In this document: positions 1 to 6,957 of the stretch, piece after piece
Numbering within the stretch: position 1 is the first letter of the stretch
How the letters are laid out: every line of letters starts with the position of its first letter
From: JBHHWH01 sp046756405
Lineage (GTDB): Bacteria > Actinomycetota > Acidimicrobiia > Spongiisociales > ZC4RG35
Length of the DNA stretch: 9,081 nucleotides
Direction of reading: 5' to 3'
Assembly (NCBI GenBank): GCA_046756405.1
Contig: JBHHWH010000088.1
Location: 1-9,081 of the forward strand
The notes under the pieces: generated by a model
Databases searched by the model: none
The model's input: only the letters and a program-made list of their open reading frames with translations
Told to the model about the DNA's origin: nothing
Translations under genes and position numbers: made by a program

Positions 1-360
1 ACTGTGCCCCGCAGGTTTGGTGATGTATCCGGCGGCGCCGGTGTCGTAGGCCTGGACGACGTCTTCCTCGGCGTGCGAAGTGGTGAGGACGACCACCGGT
101 ATCCGCCGAAGGGAGGGGTCGGATTTGATCACCCGAAGGGCTTCCCTCCCGTCCATCTTCGGCATGTTGAGATCGAGGAGGATCAGATTGGGGCGGGGTG
201 CGGAGGCTTCGTCTGAGTACCGGCCGCGGTGCATCAGGTAGTCGAGCAGCTCCTCGCCGTCGGCGACGAAGACCAGCTCGTGCCCGTTACCGATCTCCGA
301 ACAGGCAGCAGCCACCATCTCGCAGTCGTCGCGGTCGTCGTCGGCCATCACAACAATCAT
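1..360 (-). CDS. Stand-alone response regulator (Rcp1/CheY-like receiver), 3' end cut by window edge
   Basis: The minus frame from the ATG at 358-360 is open for exactly 120 codons and runs off the left edge, so the C-terminus is missing. It is a single receiver domain. It has the acidic cluster ADDD (residues 6-9), a phospho-acceptor Asp63 in LILLDLNMPK, the switch Thr in VVVLTTS (93-94) and the conserved Lys115 in GYITKP. The ADGEELLDYL and LNMPKMDGREALR motifs are typical of Rcp1-type regulators, which are phosphorylated by phytochrome-like kinases and carry no DNA-binding domain. GGGAGAGG at 371-378 lies 10 nt before the ATG and supports this start. The gene follows the kinase at 437-2284 after 76 bp on the same strand, so it is the obvious cognate partner. 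It is a paralogue of the plus-strand gene at 2489. Only about the last alpha helix should be missing; what the protein acts on cannot be seen. Confidence 0.9.
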   Translation of the reverse strand, partial: MIVVMADDDRDDCEMVAAACSEIGNGHELVFVADGEELLDYLMHRGRYSDEASAPRPNLILLDLNMPKMDGREALRVIKSDPSLRRIPVVVLTTSHAEEDVVQAYDTGAAGYITKPAGHS

Positions 361-430
361 CTTCAGAGATCCTCTCCCATTGTGTTCAAGGCGTAGGCGG
401 GCGACTATAGCCACCAAGACACACGATCTA

Positions 431-443
431 CCACTCTCAGTGG
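431..443. repeat. Short inverted repeat over the kinase stop codon
   Basis: CCACT and AGTGG form a 5-bp stem around a 3-nt loop that includes part of the kinase stop codon (437-439). There is no T-tract on the minus-strand side, so it is not a convincing intrinsic terminator. It could at most be a weak processing or attenuation hairpin between kinase and receiver genes. It may be chance. Confidence 0.2.
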
Positions 444-2284
444 GTGTCCGGGTTCTCGGATTCGTGGTCGACCGGCAGGGTCACGATGAAGGTCGCCCCT
501 TCCCCCGGGGAGCTGGTGGCGGTGATCTCTCCGCCATGGCGATCGACGATCCTCCGGCAGATCGCCAGGCCGACGCCCGTTCCCGGATACTCCAGCCGGC
601 CGTGCAGCCGCTCGAACATGGTGAAGATCTTGTCCAGGTACTTCTCGTCGAAGCCGATGCCGTTGTCCTTGACCGTCAACCGGCACTGCATCGGGTCGAG
701 GGGGCCACTCCCTCCGATCAACTCTCCTTCGATTTCCACTATGGGCGGCACACCGGGGCGGTGGAATTTGAGCGCATTGGAGATCAGGTTCTGTAAGAGC
801 TGGCCCATCTGAATCCGGTCAGCGGAGATCTCCGGTAGGTCTCCTATGGTGACCGTGCCGCCGGTCTCCTCTATCAACTGCTCGCAGTTGTCCACGCCCT
901 TGGCGGCCACCTCGCCGAGGTCGAGACGTTCGAAGGGCCTCGCTCGTGTGGAGACCCGAGAATAGGTGAGCAGATCGTCGATCAATGCTCGCATCCTCGC
1001 GCTGGCATTCATCATCCGGTCGAGATAATCCTGGCCCTTCTCCGTAAGCTGTCCCTGTGCCTCCGCCCGGAGCCGGTCGCCAAAGGCCTGCACCTTCCTC
1101 AGGGGCTCCTGAAGGTCGTGGGCGGCCAGGGAGGCGAAGTCCTCCAGCTCCCGATTGCTCCGCTCCAGCTTGGCTGCGTAGGCCAGTAGGGCGTCCTTGT
1201 CCAGCTTCCGTTGAGTGACGTCTCGAATGGCGGCCAGCGCCTGGAGCCCGTCCTCCGTTTCCAGCGGAGCCAGCATGATGTCGACAGGAAACTCGGTCCC
1301 GTCCTTTTTCCGGGCCCACAACTCCAACCCCGATCCCATCTGACGCCGGTCCGGTTTGGTGACGTAGGAAGCGAACAAGTCTCGATGTTTCCCCCGGAAC
1401 CGCTCCGGCATCAGGGTCTCCACCGGCCTGCCCACAAGTTCTGCGGCCGAATACCCGAACATCGATTCCATTGTGTCGTTGATCGCGGTGATCAGCCCGT
1501 CGTTGCTGACAACAGCTAGCCCGTCTGGGGCCTGCCGGAAAAGAGACTCGAACCTCTTCGCCGCAACCCTGCTCTTCTGAGCCAGCGGTAAGAACACCAA
1601 GAGCCCGGTGACGGCGACGACAACAAGCTCGGCCACCGTGGCGAGCTGACCGAGGACCACAGCCCGTTCTCTCCTCGCGGCAGCACTTTCGGTTATCTCA
1701 ACGACCACAGCGTCGACCGCAGCCAGCACTGCCGGTTCGTTGTCGATCACATACTGGAGGTCGGCCGATGATGTGGTCAGCTCGTCGCTCGGGGTCGCCG
1801 CCAGGGACGAGGCGCGCTGGGCGTACGCCGAGACAGCCTCCTCGACTCCCAAGGTGTCCAATCTCGCCACAGCATCGGCGTCTAGCTCGACTTCCGCATA
1901 CTCAACCCCGGGCAGGTCCCGGTGAGCTGGGTGATACTCCAGCACCTCGGCGACGCTCTGTAGCTCCTCAACTGCATCCTTGAGCTGCACGCGAGCAAGC
2001 TCTCGGGCCGGCTCCTCCCCACTGGTGGAGAGAACCAGGGCGAGGTAGGCGATCCTCTCCACCCGTAGACGCTGCTTTCCTGCTTCGGCCGCCAGCGAAA
2101 CCTGCTCGGCCAGCTCGGCTGTGGTGCGGCCCTGGATGACCAGCCCGACGGCGAGAACTGTGAGGAACACGATCAATCCCGCCACCGCGCGCGGTAGCAC
2201 CGATCCATCCCGATCCGATTCAATCCTCCACGTCTGCAAAGCCTGTCCTTTTTTGGGGCTGCCGTCGCCAGCCCGACGCAACAA
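437..2284 (-). CDS. Membrane-bound PAS sensor histidine kinase (Cph1-like kinase core, possible PilJ-type sensor)
   Basis: A 615-residue protein that probably autophosphorylates on His and passes the phosphate to a receiver protein. It has a membrane helix at about 31-52 and a second at about 211-235. Between them is a helical extracytoplasmic segment of about 160 residues that begins AGKQRLRVERIA, reminiscent of the AGRQRML motif of PilJ-type domains. A PAS domain follows (about 243-360), then a short coiled segment, then HisKA with His389 in AAHDLQEPLR. The HATPase has N-box Asn503 (LISNALKFH), G1 DNGIGF (540-545), the F-box FTMFERLHGRLEYPG and G2 GTGVG (568-572). All catalytic boxes look intact. 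The start is TTG, followed directly by another TTG. GGAGAGGG at 2292-2299 ends 7 nt before the first, and no ATG is nearby. The receiver gene at 1-360 follows after 76 bp. The input signal is unknown: there is no phytochrome GAF/PHY region, so light sensing is not indicated. Confidence 0.93.
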   Translation of the reverse strand: MLRRAGDGSPKKGQALQTWRIESDRDGSVLPRAVAGLIVFLTVLAVGLVIQGRTTAELAEQVSLAAEAGKQRLRVERIAYLALVLSTSGEEPARELARVQLKDAVEELQSVAEVLEYHPAHRDLPGVEYAEVELDADAVARLDTLGVEEAVSAYAQRASSLAATPSDELTTSSADLQYVIDNEPAVLAAVDAVVVEITESAAARRERAVVLGQLATVAELVVVAVTGLLVFLPLAQKSRVAAKRFESLFRQAPDGLAVVSNDGLITAINDTMESMFGYSAAELVGRPVETLMPERFRGKHRDLFASYVTKPDRRQMGSGLELWARKKDGTEFPVDIMLAPLETEDGLQALAAIRDVTQRKLDKDALLAYAAKLERSNRELEDFASLAAHDLQEPLRKVQAFGDRLRAEAQGQLTEKGQDYLDRMMNASARMRALIDDLLTYSRVSTRARPFERLDLGEVAAKGVDNCEQLIEETGGTVTIGDLPEISADRIQMGQLLQNLISNALKFHRPGVPPIVEIEGELIGGSGPLDPMQCRLTVKDNGIGFDEKYLDKIFTMFERLHGRLEYPGTGVGLAICRRIVDRHGGEITATSSPGEGATFIVTLPVDHESENPDTH

Positions 2285-2488
2285 GATAATGCCCTCTCCA
2301 ATCCGAAGTCGTGACGATCTTGGATGGCTGTCTCAGCGTCCACCCTTGCCATCGAGAGATAGACATCCGGTCTGCGCAGGAGCTACCGAGCCAACCGGAG
2401 GGAGTGTCGAGTCGAGGATTCTCGATTTTCGCGACTGCCCCTGTTCTGGCTACTGTCCCCGGCCGATACAGCCAGCCAGGGGGATCTT
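2285..2488. promoter_or_regulatory. Divergent intergenic region between kinase and second receiver gene
   Basis: This 204-bp stretch separates the 5' ends of the kinase (minus) and the second receiver gene (plus), so it must hold promoters for both unless one is transcribed from further away. The kinase Shine-Dalgarno GGAGAGGG (2292-2299, minus) and the plus-gene Shine-Dalgarno AGGGGGA (2478-2484) lie at its ends. No good -10/-35 pair could be recognised on either strand. Two small inverted repeats lie in the half nearer the plus gene: TCGAG/CTCGA at 2412-2425 followed by TTTT, and CTGGC/GCCAG at 2446-2475. No convincing coding sequence was found in the spacer. Confidence 0.5.
2446..2475 (+). 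repeat. Inverted repeat just before the Shine-Dalgarno of the plus-strand receiver gene
   Basis: CTGGC (2446-2450) can pair with GCCAG (2471-2475). TGT (2454-2456) can extend the stem by pairing with ACA (2468-2470) if three bases bulge out. The 3' arm ends 2 nt before the AGGGGGA ribosome-binding site of the GTG start at 2489. It could be an operator or an mRNA hairpin influencing translation. The stem is short and may be chance. Confidence 0.25.
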
Positions 2489-2944
2489 GTGGCGCAAGAG
2501 AGAACACCCATCGCCATCCTCATGGCCGACGACGACATCGAGGATGTTGACGCGACCCACGAAGCGCTCGTCGAGGTCAAGCTGGCCAACGGCTTTTACA
2601 GCGTCGCCGACGGTGAGGAGCTGCTGGACTATCTCCACCGCCGGGGGAAGTGGGCTTCAGCCGAGGCGGCACCGCGACCGGGCCTGATCCTGCTCGACCT
2701 GAACATGCCGAAGATCGACGGCCGGGAAGCCCTACGAGCAATCAAGTGCGACCCGGAGCTGAGGCGCATCCCGGTGGTCGTCCTCACCACCTCGAAGGCC
2801 GAAGAGGACATCTACCGGTCCTACGATCTCGGCGTGGCCGGGTACATCACCAAGCCGGTCACCTTCGCTGAACTGCTCCAGGCGATGAAAGGCCTGACCG
2901 ACTACTGCGTAGAGATCGTTCGTCTTCCCGATCCGCCCGCTTAG
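2489..2944 (+). CDS. Stand-alone response regulator (Rcp1/CheY-like receiver), paralogue of the gene at 1-360
   Basis: A complete 151-residue single-domain receiver. It has the acidic cluster at Asp14-16 (ADDD), phospho-acceptor Asp70 in LILLDLNMPK, Thr100 in VVVLTTS and Lys122 in GYITKP. It ends with a short tail (VEIVRLPDPPA) and has no output domain, as in Rcp1-type regulators that act by protein contact. The start is GTG, with AGGGGGA at 2478-2484 four bases upstream. From VADGEELLDYL to GYITKP it matches the receiver at 1-360 at about 64 of 85 positions by eye, while the first 30 residues differ much more. It is read divergently from the kinase and convergently with the EAL gene, whose stop codon overlaps its own by two bases. 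It is a likely second target of the same kinase, or a phosphate sink; neither can be decided from sequence. Confidence 0.93.
   Translation: MAQERTPIAILMADDDIEDVDATHEALVEVKLANGFYSVADGEELLDYLHRRGKWASAEAAPRPGLILLDLNMPKIDGREALRAIKCDPELRRIPVVVLTTSKAEEDIYRSYDLGVAGYITKPVTFAELLQAMKGLTDYCVEIVRLPDPPA
2941..2944. other. Interlocked convergent stop codons (TTAG)
   Basis: The plus-strand receiver gene ends with TAG at 2942-2944. The minus-strand EAL gene ends with TAA read from 2943 to 2941. The two stops share two bases, so there is no spacer and no room for an intergenic terminator. Transcription of either gene must run into the 3' end of the other. Confidence 0.97.
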
Positions 2945-5100
2945 TTCTCGGCCGCCGGCAGTAGGGGGTCGAGGGCGGTCCATGCTTCTCTGCCGCCTAC
3001 GGGCCTCGAGAACAGATATCCCTGCCCGTACTCACATCCCAAGGCAGACAGCATGGCTGACTGCTGCGAAGTCTCGACTCCCTCCGCAACGGCGTACATG
3101 TTCATGTCCCGCGCCAGAGCCAGAACGGTGCGAACAATGTCGGCGCTCTTCTCGTCGGAAGCGAGCCGGTTGATGAAGGACCGGTCGATCTTCAGGCCCT
3201 TAATGGATAGGTTCTGGAGATATGCCAGCGTCGAGTATCCGGTGCCGAAGTCGTCGACCATAACCTGGACCCCCTCCGCGTCCAGCTCTCTGATAGCCCG
3301 CTCCGCAGCCTCCACGTCCTGTACCAGCGATGTCTCGGTTATCTCGAGTCGGAGCCGATGGGGTGGAGTGGAGGTTTCCTCCAGGATGGACCGCACTTGG
3401 GAAGCGAGGTGGGCACCGGCAAAGTGGGAGGCGGCGAGGTTAACGCTCACATACACTTGCGGGTTTCCATAGCCCTCCCGGTCCCATTCTCTGAGCTGGC
3501 GGCAGGCCTCGCGCATCACCCACAGATCGATGGACTTGATCAGCCCCATCTCCTCGGCGAGGGAGGTGAAAGACTCAGGAGAGAGAACCTGGCCGTCTTG
3601 GCGCTCCCATCTCAGTAACGCCTCGAACCCCAACACTTCTCTGGTGGAGATGGTGACTATTGGCTGGTAGAGGGCGCGTAGCTCATTACGCTCGATCGCA
3701 CCGCTCAGCTCGGACTCCAGCCCCAAACGGAACAGGACCCGGGCCTGTAGAGCTGCGTCGAAAACGGCGCTCCCGCCGCCTGAGCCCTTCGCCTGGGAGA
3801 GAGCCATGTAGGCATTGTGGAGAGTCTTTTCTGCGCTTTCGCCACCACCGGTCAGCGCGATGCCGATGGCGGCGCTGATCTCCACAACCTCCCCGTTCAG
3901 TTCAAAAGGATCGGCCAGCGTCTCCTGTAGGCGGTCGGCCACACGGGTTGCGTAGGTGGCGTCCTTCACGTTTTCGAGAAGGACGGCGAACTCGTCTGCT
4001 CCCAGGCGGGCGATGGTGTCGGTGGTCCGCACCGGACGTCTCAACCTGGCGGCACACTCCACGAGAAGCTTGTCTCCGACCTCGTGAGAGAATCGCTCGT
4101 TGATGGTCCTGAACTTGTCGAGATTGAGGACCAACACCGCGCTGATGTAGTTCTCGTCTGCCGACGTGCGTGCTGCCGCGGTGGCCAGTCGGTCCATGAA
4201 CAGCGCCCGGTTGGGCATCTGGGTCAGCCTGTCATGAAAGGTGTCGTGCAGGATTTGCCCCCTCGCCTGCTTGAGGTGGCTGATGTCGGTCAGTGATCCT
4301 GCCATCCGGTAGGCCTGCCCGTTCTGGTCCCTCACCGCCAGGCCCCGTACCAGAACCCACAGGTAGTGACCGTCGGCGTGGCGGATTCGGTGCTCGCTCT
4401 CGAAGTGGCTCGTTCTATCTTCGAGATGGTCTTCCAGCTTCTTTTTCACCGAAGGGAGGTCAGCTTCGTGAATAAGCCGGAACCATTCCTCGATATCGTC
4501 GCCGATATCCGGCTCCCCATAGCCGAGGATTTCTTTCCACCTCGGGCTGAAGAAGACCTTCTTGGCCTTCAGATCCCAATCCCAGAGCCCGTCGTTGGCC
4601 CCGGCCATGGCAAGGGCGTATCGCTGCTCGCTCTCGCGTACGGCCTCCAGCGCCTTGAACCTCTCAATGGCGTAGCGGATGGTCCGCTCTATTAGCGGAG
4701 TATCGATGCGACCCTTCTCCAGGTAGTCGGCAGCTCCAAGCTGCATCGCCTCCATGGCCACCTGCTCATCTCCCAGCCCGGTCAGGAAAATGAACGGCTT
4801 ACGGGAGGGCTTTTCTCCAGCCTCGCGTAGCAGATCCAACCCGTCGCCGGCGTCGAGGCGATAGTCGACCAAGTAGATGTCGTGCTCGTCGCGCCTTATG
4901 GCTTCTATTCCGTCGGCATAACTTGCCACCCAGTCCACCTCGAAGGAGAGGCGGGCCTTGGCCAGCAGGTCGACGGTGATCGCATAGTCGTCCTGGTCAT
5001 CTTCTATCAAGAGGACGCATACTTCCGACTCCCCACTGTTGCGCTTTGAGATCGTGGAGCTCCGCATATACCCCCGGTCGCTTACCGCGAATCTCAACAT
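2941..5100 (-). CDS. REC-PAS-GGDEF-EAL cyclic-di-GMP signalling protein, probable phosphodiesterase
   Basis: Read from the ATG at 5098-5100 it has 719 residues. REC: acidic EDD (33-35), phospho-acceptor Asp79 (YLVDYRL), Thr107, Lys129. A PAS_3-like domain covers about 159-280. The GGDEF domain (about 281-450) looks catalytically impaired: the signature is GADEF (367-371) and the first metal-ligand Asp is Asn326 (LNLDKF). The inhibitory-site RxxD (Arg358-Asp361) is kept. The EAL domain (about 456-711) has the catalytic set: Glu493 (EALLRW), Asn554, the Glu of LEITE, Asp616-Asp617 (VDDFGTGYS), Lys637 (LKID), Glu673 and Glu676 (AEGVE) and Gln693 (QGYLFSRP). It therefore probably hydrolyses c-di-GMP to pGpG under phosphorylation, PAS and perhaps GGDEF control. 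Start: the frame is open to a TTG at 5172, 2 nt after the upstream stop but without a ribosome-binding site. ATG 5100 (GAGAGAGA upstream, rather distant) or ATG 5067 (GGGGG 3 nt upstream) fit better. Confidence 0.93.
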   Translation of the reverse strand: MLRFAVSDRGYMRSSTISKRNSGESEVCVLLIEDDQDDYAITVDLLAKARLSFEVDWVASYADGIEAIRRDEHDIYLVDYRLDAGDGLDLLREAGEKPSRKPFIFLTGLGDEQVAMEAMQLGAADYLEKGRIDTPLIERTIRYAIERFKALEAVRESEQRYALAMAGANDGLWDWDLKAKKVFFSPRWKEILGYGEPDIGDDIEEWFRLIHEADLPSVKKKLEDHLEDRTSHFESEHRIRHADGHYLWVLVRGLAVRDQNGQAYRMAGSLTDISHLKQARGQILHDTFHDRLTQMPNRALFMDRLATAAARTSADENYISAVLVLNLDKFRTINERFSHEVGDKLLVECAARLRRPVRTTDTIARLGADEFAVLLENVKDATYATRVADRLQETLADPFELNGEVVEISAAIGIALTGGGESAEKTLHNAYMALSQAKGSGGGSAVFDAALQARVLFRLGLESELSGAIERNELRALYQPIVTISTREVLGFEALLRWERQDGQVLSPESFTSLAEEMGLIKSIDLWVMREACRQLREWDREGYGNPQVYVSVNLAASHFAGAHLASQVRSILEETSTPPHRLRLEITETSLVQDVEAAERAIRELDAEGVQVMVDDFGTGYSTLAYLQNLSIKGLKIDRSFINRLASDEKSADIVRTVLALARDMNMYAVAEGVETSQQSAMLSALGCEYGQGYLFSRPVGGREAWTALDPLLPAAEN

Positions 5101-5174
5101 TACAGGAACGTTCTCTCTCTGTGTACCCCTCAAAAAGCGGCGGCTGCTTGATCTTCCCGGAGTTGTTGGCAAAG

Positions 5175-6911
5175 TCAGGTACGGTCGAAGGTGCCCTTAC
5201 GTTGCCTTTTCGCCGCATACATGGCCTCGTCGGCGAGACGCACCAGAGTCTCGGCGTCCTGCCCGGGCTGGACCAGGGCTATGCCGGAGCTGGCTCCGCT
5301 GGTCACCGAGCGACCAGAGATGAGGAATGGGCGGCCGAGGGCCGCTTTGATGCGTTCAGCGACCCGCGCCGCGTCTTCGGGGCGGGTGAGACCTTGGAGC
5401 AGCAGAGCGAACTCATCGCCCCCAAACCGCGCCACCGTGTCGTGCGGGCGGCAGCAGGACTTCAGCCGCTTGGCCACCGCGACCAGGAGTTCGTCGCCGG
5501 CCTGGTGGCCCAGTGAATCGTTGACCGCCTTGAAGTCGTCCAGATCCAGCAGGATCAGCGCCGCCAGGGTGCCTCCGTCTGAGGTGTCCTCGATGGCCTC
5601 TTGGAGATGCTCTTCCAGCAGAGCCCGGTTGGCCAGTCCGGTGAGGCTGTCGTGGGTCGCCTGGTGTCTCAGATCCTCCTTGAGGCGGGTCACCTGGGCC
5701 AGGGAGTCTTCGAGCCTGCCGGTCTCCAGCGACACACCGACCTGACCGGCGAGGGCGACGAGGAAGCGCAGGTCCCGGGCGGTGAAGGTCCTGACGTCGC
5801 CCAACGGTTCGGTGACGACGACGGCTCCCAGGATGCCGTCGCGGCCCTCGATCGGCGCAACCATCCCGTCGTAGGATGGACGGCCGGCTTGCCAGCGGCG
5901 TCCAGTATCACCTCGTATCAGCCCTGGTTCTCCAGAGCGATAGCTACCGGTCCACAGTCTCCTGGCCACCTTCCCGTTGACCGGCTGCACCGTGGTCTCA
6001 GGTTCGCCCGGACCGCCCGAGGCGTGATATCCCCCGTCTTCGACATCGCCAGGGAGGACCAGGATCTCGACCCGCTCCGCTTCGAACATCGAGCGGGCAT
6101 GGGCTATGGCGGCCTGGGCGATCTTGTCGAACCTGTGGGAGCCGTGGAGAACCTTGGTGGCCTCGTAGAGGCCCTGGAGGAGCTTGTGCTCTCGTTCTTG
6201 AACCACATAGGAGCGGTAGGCGAGGTACAGGACGACGGGCGGAACGGCAGCGACCCACGCCGCCCAGGGCCGGGTCCACATGACGGTGACCGCTACCAGC
6301 CCCAGGCTGGCGTTCATCAAGGCCGCCACCCCGCCCAGCTTCAGCACCTTCAGCCTCTCCGACCGCTCGATCGAGCCGCCGGCCAGGTGAATGGCCAGGT
6401 TGATGAGAGCGTTGGCGACGACAACGGCGAGCCCAAGGGCGAGGAGAATGCCGATCCACCCGAAGACGCCCTCAGGGTCGCGGTCGCCGAGGACGGCGCG
6501 GAACACGATCACCGCCAGCGCAGCCTGGATGGTGAACTGGCTCAGGTTGAAGCCCAGCTTGACCGGCGCTTGGCGGCGGTTGATGGACAGGGCAAGAGCG
6601 TTGCCGATTAGTTGGGCGGCGACCAGTCCCAGTGGGTCGGTGAAGAACAGACCGATCACCAGGGGGACCTCGCTCATCGAGAAGGAGTGAGCATCCCGGC
6701 CGAACTGAAGATGCACCACGGTCAGTTCTGCCAGATAGACGAGGGGGATCATCACCAGCCAGGGGATGCGGACCGGGGTGTCCAAGGCGGGAAGATCCCA
6801 GATGTACCAGGTGAGGGCCGCGGCCACCGCGAGCTGGCCGGCGACGAGCAGCCACACCCGACGGTGTCGGGCGTTCTTTGCGCTGTGCCTGCGATGTCTG
6901 CGGGAAGGCAT
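5175..6911 (-). CDS. Polytopic membrane GAF-GGDEF diguanylate cyclase
   Basis: A 578-residue protein that probably makes c-di-GMP from two GTP at the inner face of the membrane. After a basic N-terminus (RRHRRHSAKNARHRR) there are about seven hydrophobic segments between residues 19 and 233, like the integral-membrane sensor modules (MASE-type) of other cyclases; the exact family was not recognised. A GAF-like domain covers about 255-395 and a short coiled linker about 398-415. The GGDEF domain follows: Asp456 (LLDLDDFK), NDSLGHQAGD, the I-site RxxD at Arg488-Asp491 and an intact GGDEF at 497-501. It is thus probably active and product-inhibited. The ATG at 6909-6911 is chosen: AGGAAGGAC lies upstream (6922-6930, spacing a little long), it gives a normal membrane protein N-terminus, and the frame further upstream is only an off-frame reading of the protease repeats. 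It starts 46 bp after the protease stop, and 74 bp separate its stop from the EAL gene. Confidence 0.92.
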   Translation of the reverse strand: MPSRRHRRHSAKNARHRRVWLLVAGQLAVAAALTWYIWDLPALDTPVRIPWLVMIPLVYLAELTVVHLQFGRDAHSFSMSEVPLVIGLFFTDPLGLVAAQLIGNALALSINRRQAPVKLGFNLSQFTIQAALAVIVFRAVLGDRDPEGVFGWIGILLALGLAVVVANALINLAIHLAGGSIERSERLKVLKLGGVAALMNASLGLVAVTVMWTRPWAAWVAAVPPVVLYLAYRSYVVQEREHKLLQGLYEATKVLHGSHRFDKIAQAAIAHARSMFEAERVEILVLPGDVEDGGYHASGGPGEPETTVQPVNGKVARRLWTGSYRSGEPGLIRGDTGRRWQAGRPSYDGMVAPIEGRDGILGAVVVTEPLGDVRTFTARDLRFLVALAGQVGVSLETGRLEDSLAQVTRLKEDLRHQATHDSLTGLANRALLEEHLQEAIEDTSDGGTLAALILLDLDDFKAVNDSLGHQAGDELLVAVAKRLKSCCRPHDTVARFGGDEFALLLQGLTRPEDAARVAERIKAALGRPFLISGRSVTSGASSGIALVQPGQDAETLVRLADEAMYAAKRQRKGTFDRT

Positions 6912-6957
6912 GGGTTTCGTTGTCCTTCCTACGAGTCCCCGCGTCTGGGGCTCACTG

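Noticed and set aside
2412..2429. TCGAG-GATT-CTCGA stem followed by TTTT as an intrinsic terminator or attenuator
   Set aside because: The stem has only five pairs and the T-run is four bases. It lies upstream of a gene, with no gene to terminate on that strand.
2220..2507. A minus-strand frame of 95 codons spanning the divergent spacer
   Set aside because: It overlaps the kinase start and the divergent receiver start, has no recognisable domain, and would fill the only place where both promoters can lie.
5101..5174. Codons from the TTG at 5172 as the true N-terminus of the EAL protein, and an AAGC/GCTTTTT hairpin as a terminator in the same spacer
   Set aside because: The TTG has no ribosome-binding site and better-placed ATG codons lie at 5100 and 5067. 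The stem is only about four pairs with a seven-base loop.
5601..6611. A plus-strand open frame of 336 codons antisense to the cyclase gene
   Set aside because: The minus strand has clear GAF and GGDEF motifs over the same bases. Long antisense frames are common in high-GC genes, and no domain is recognisable in the plus translation.
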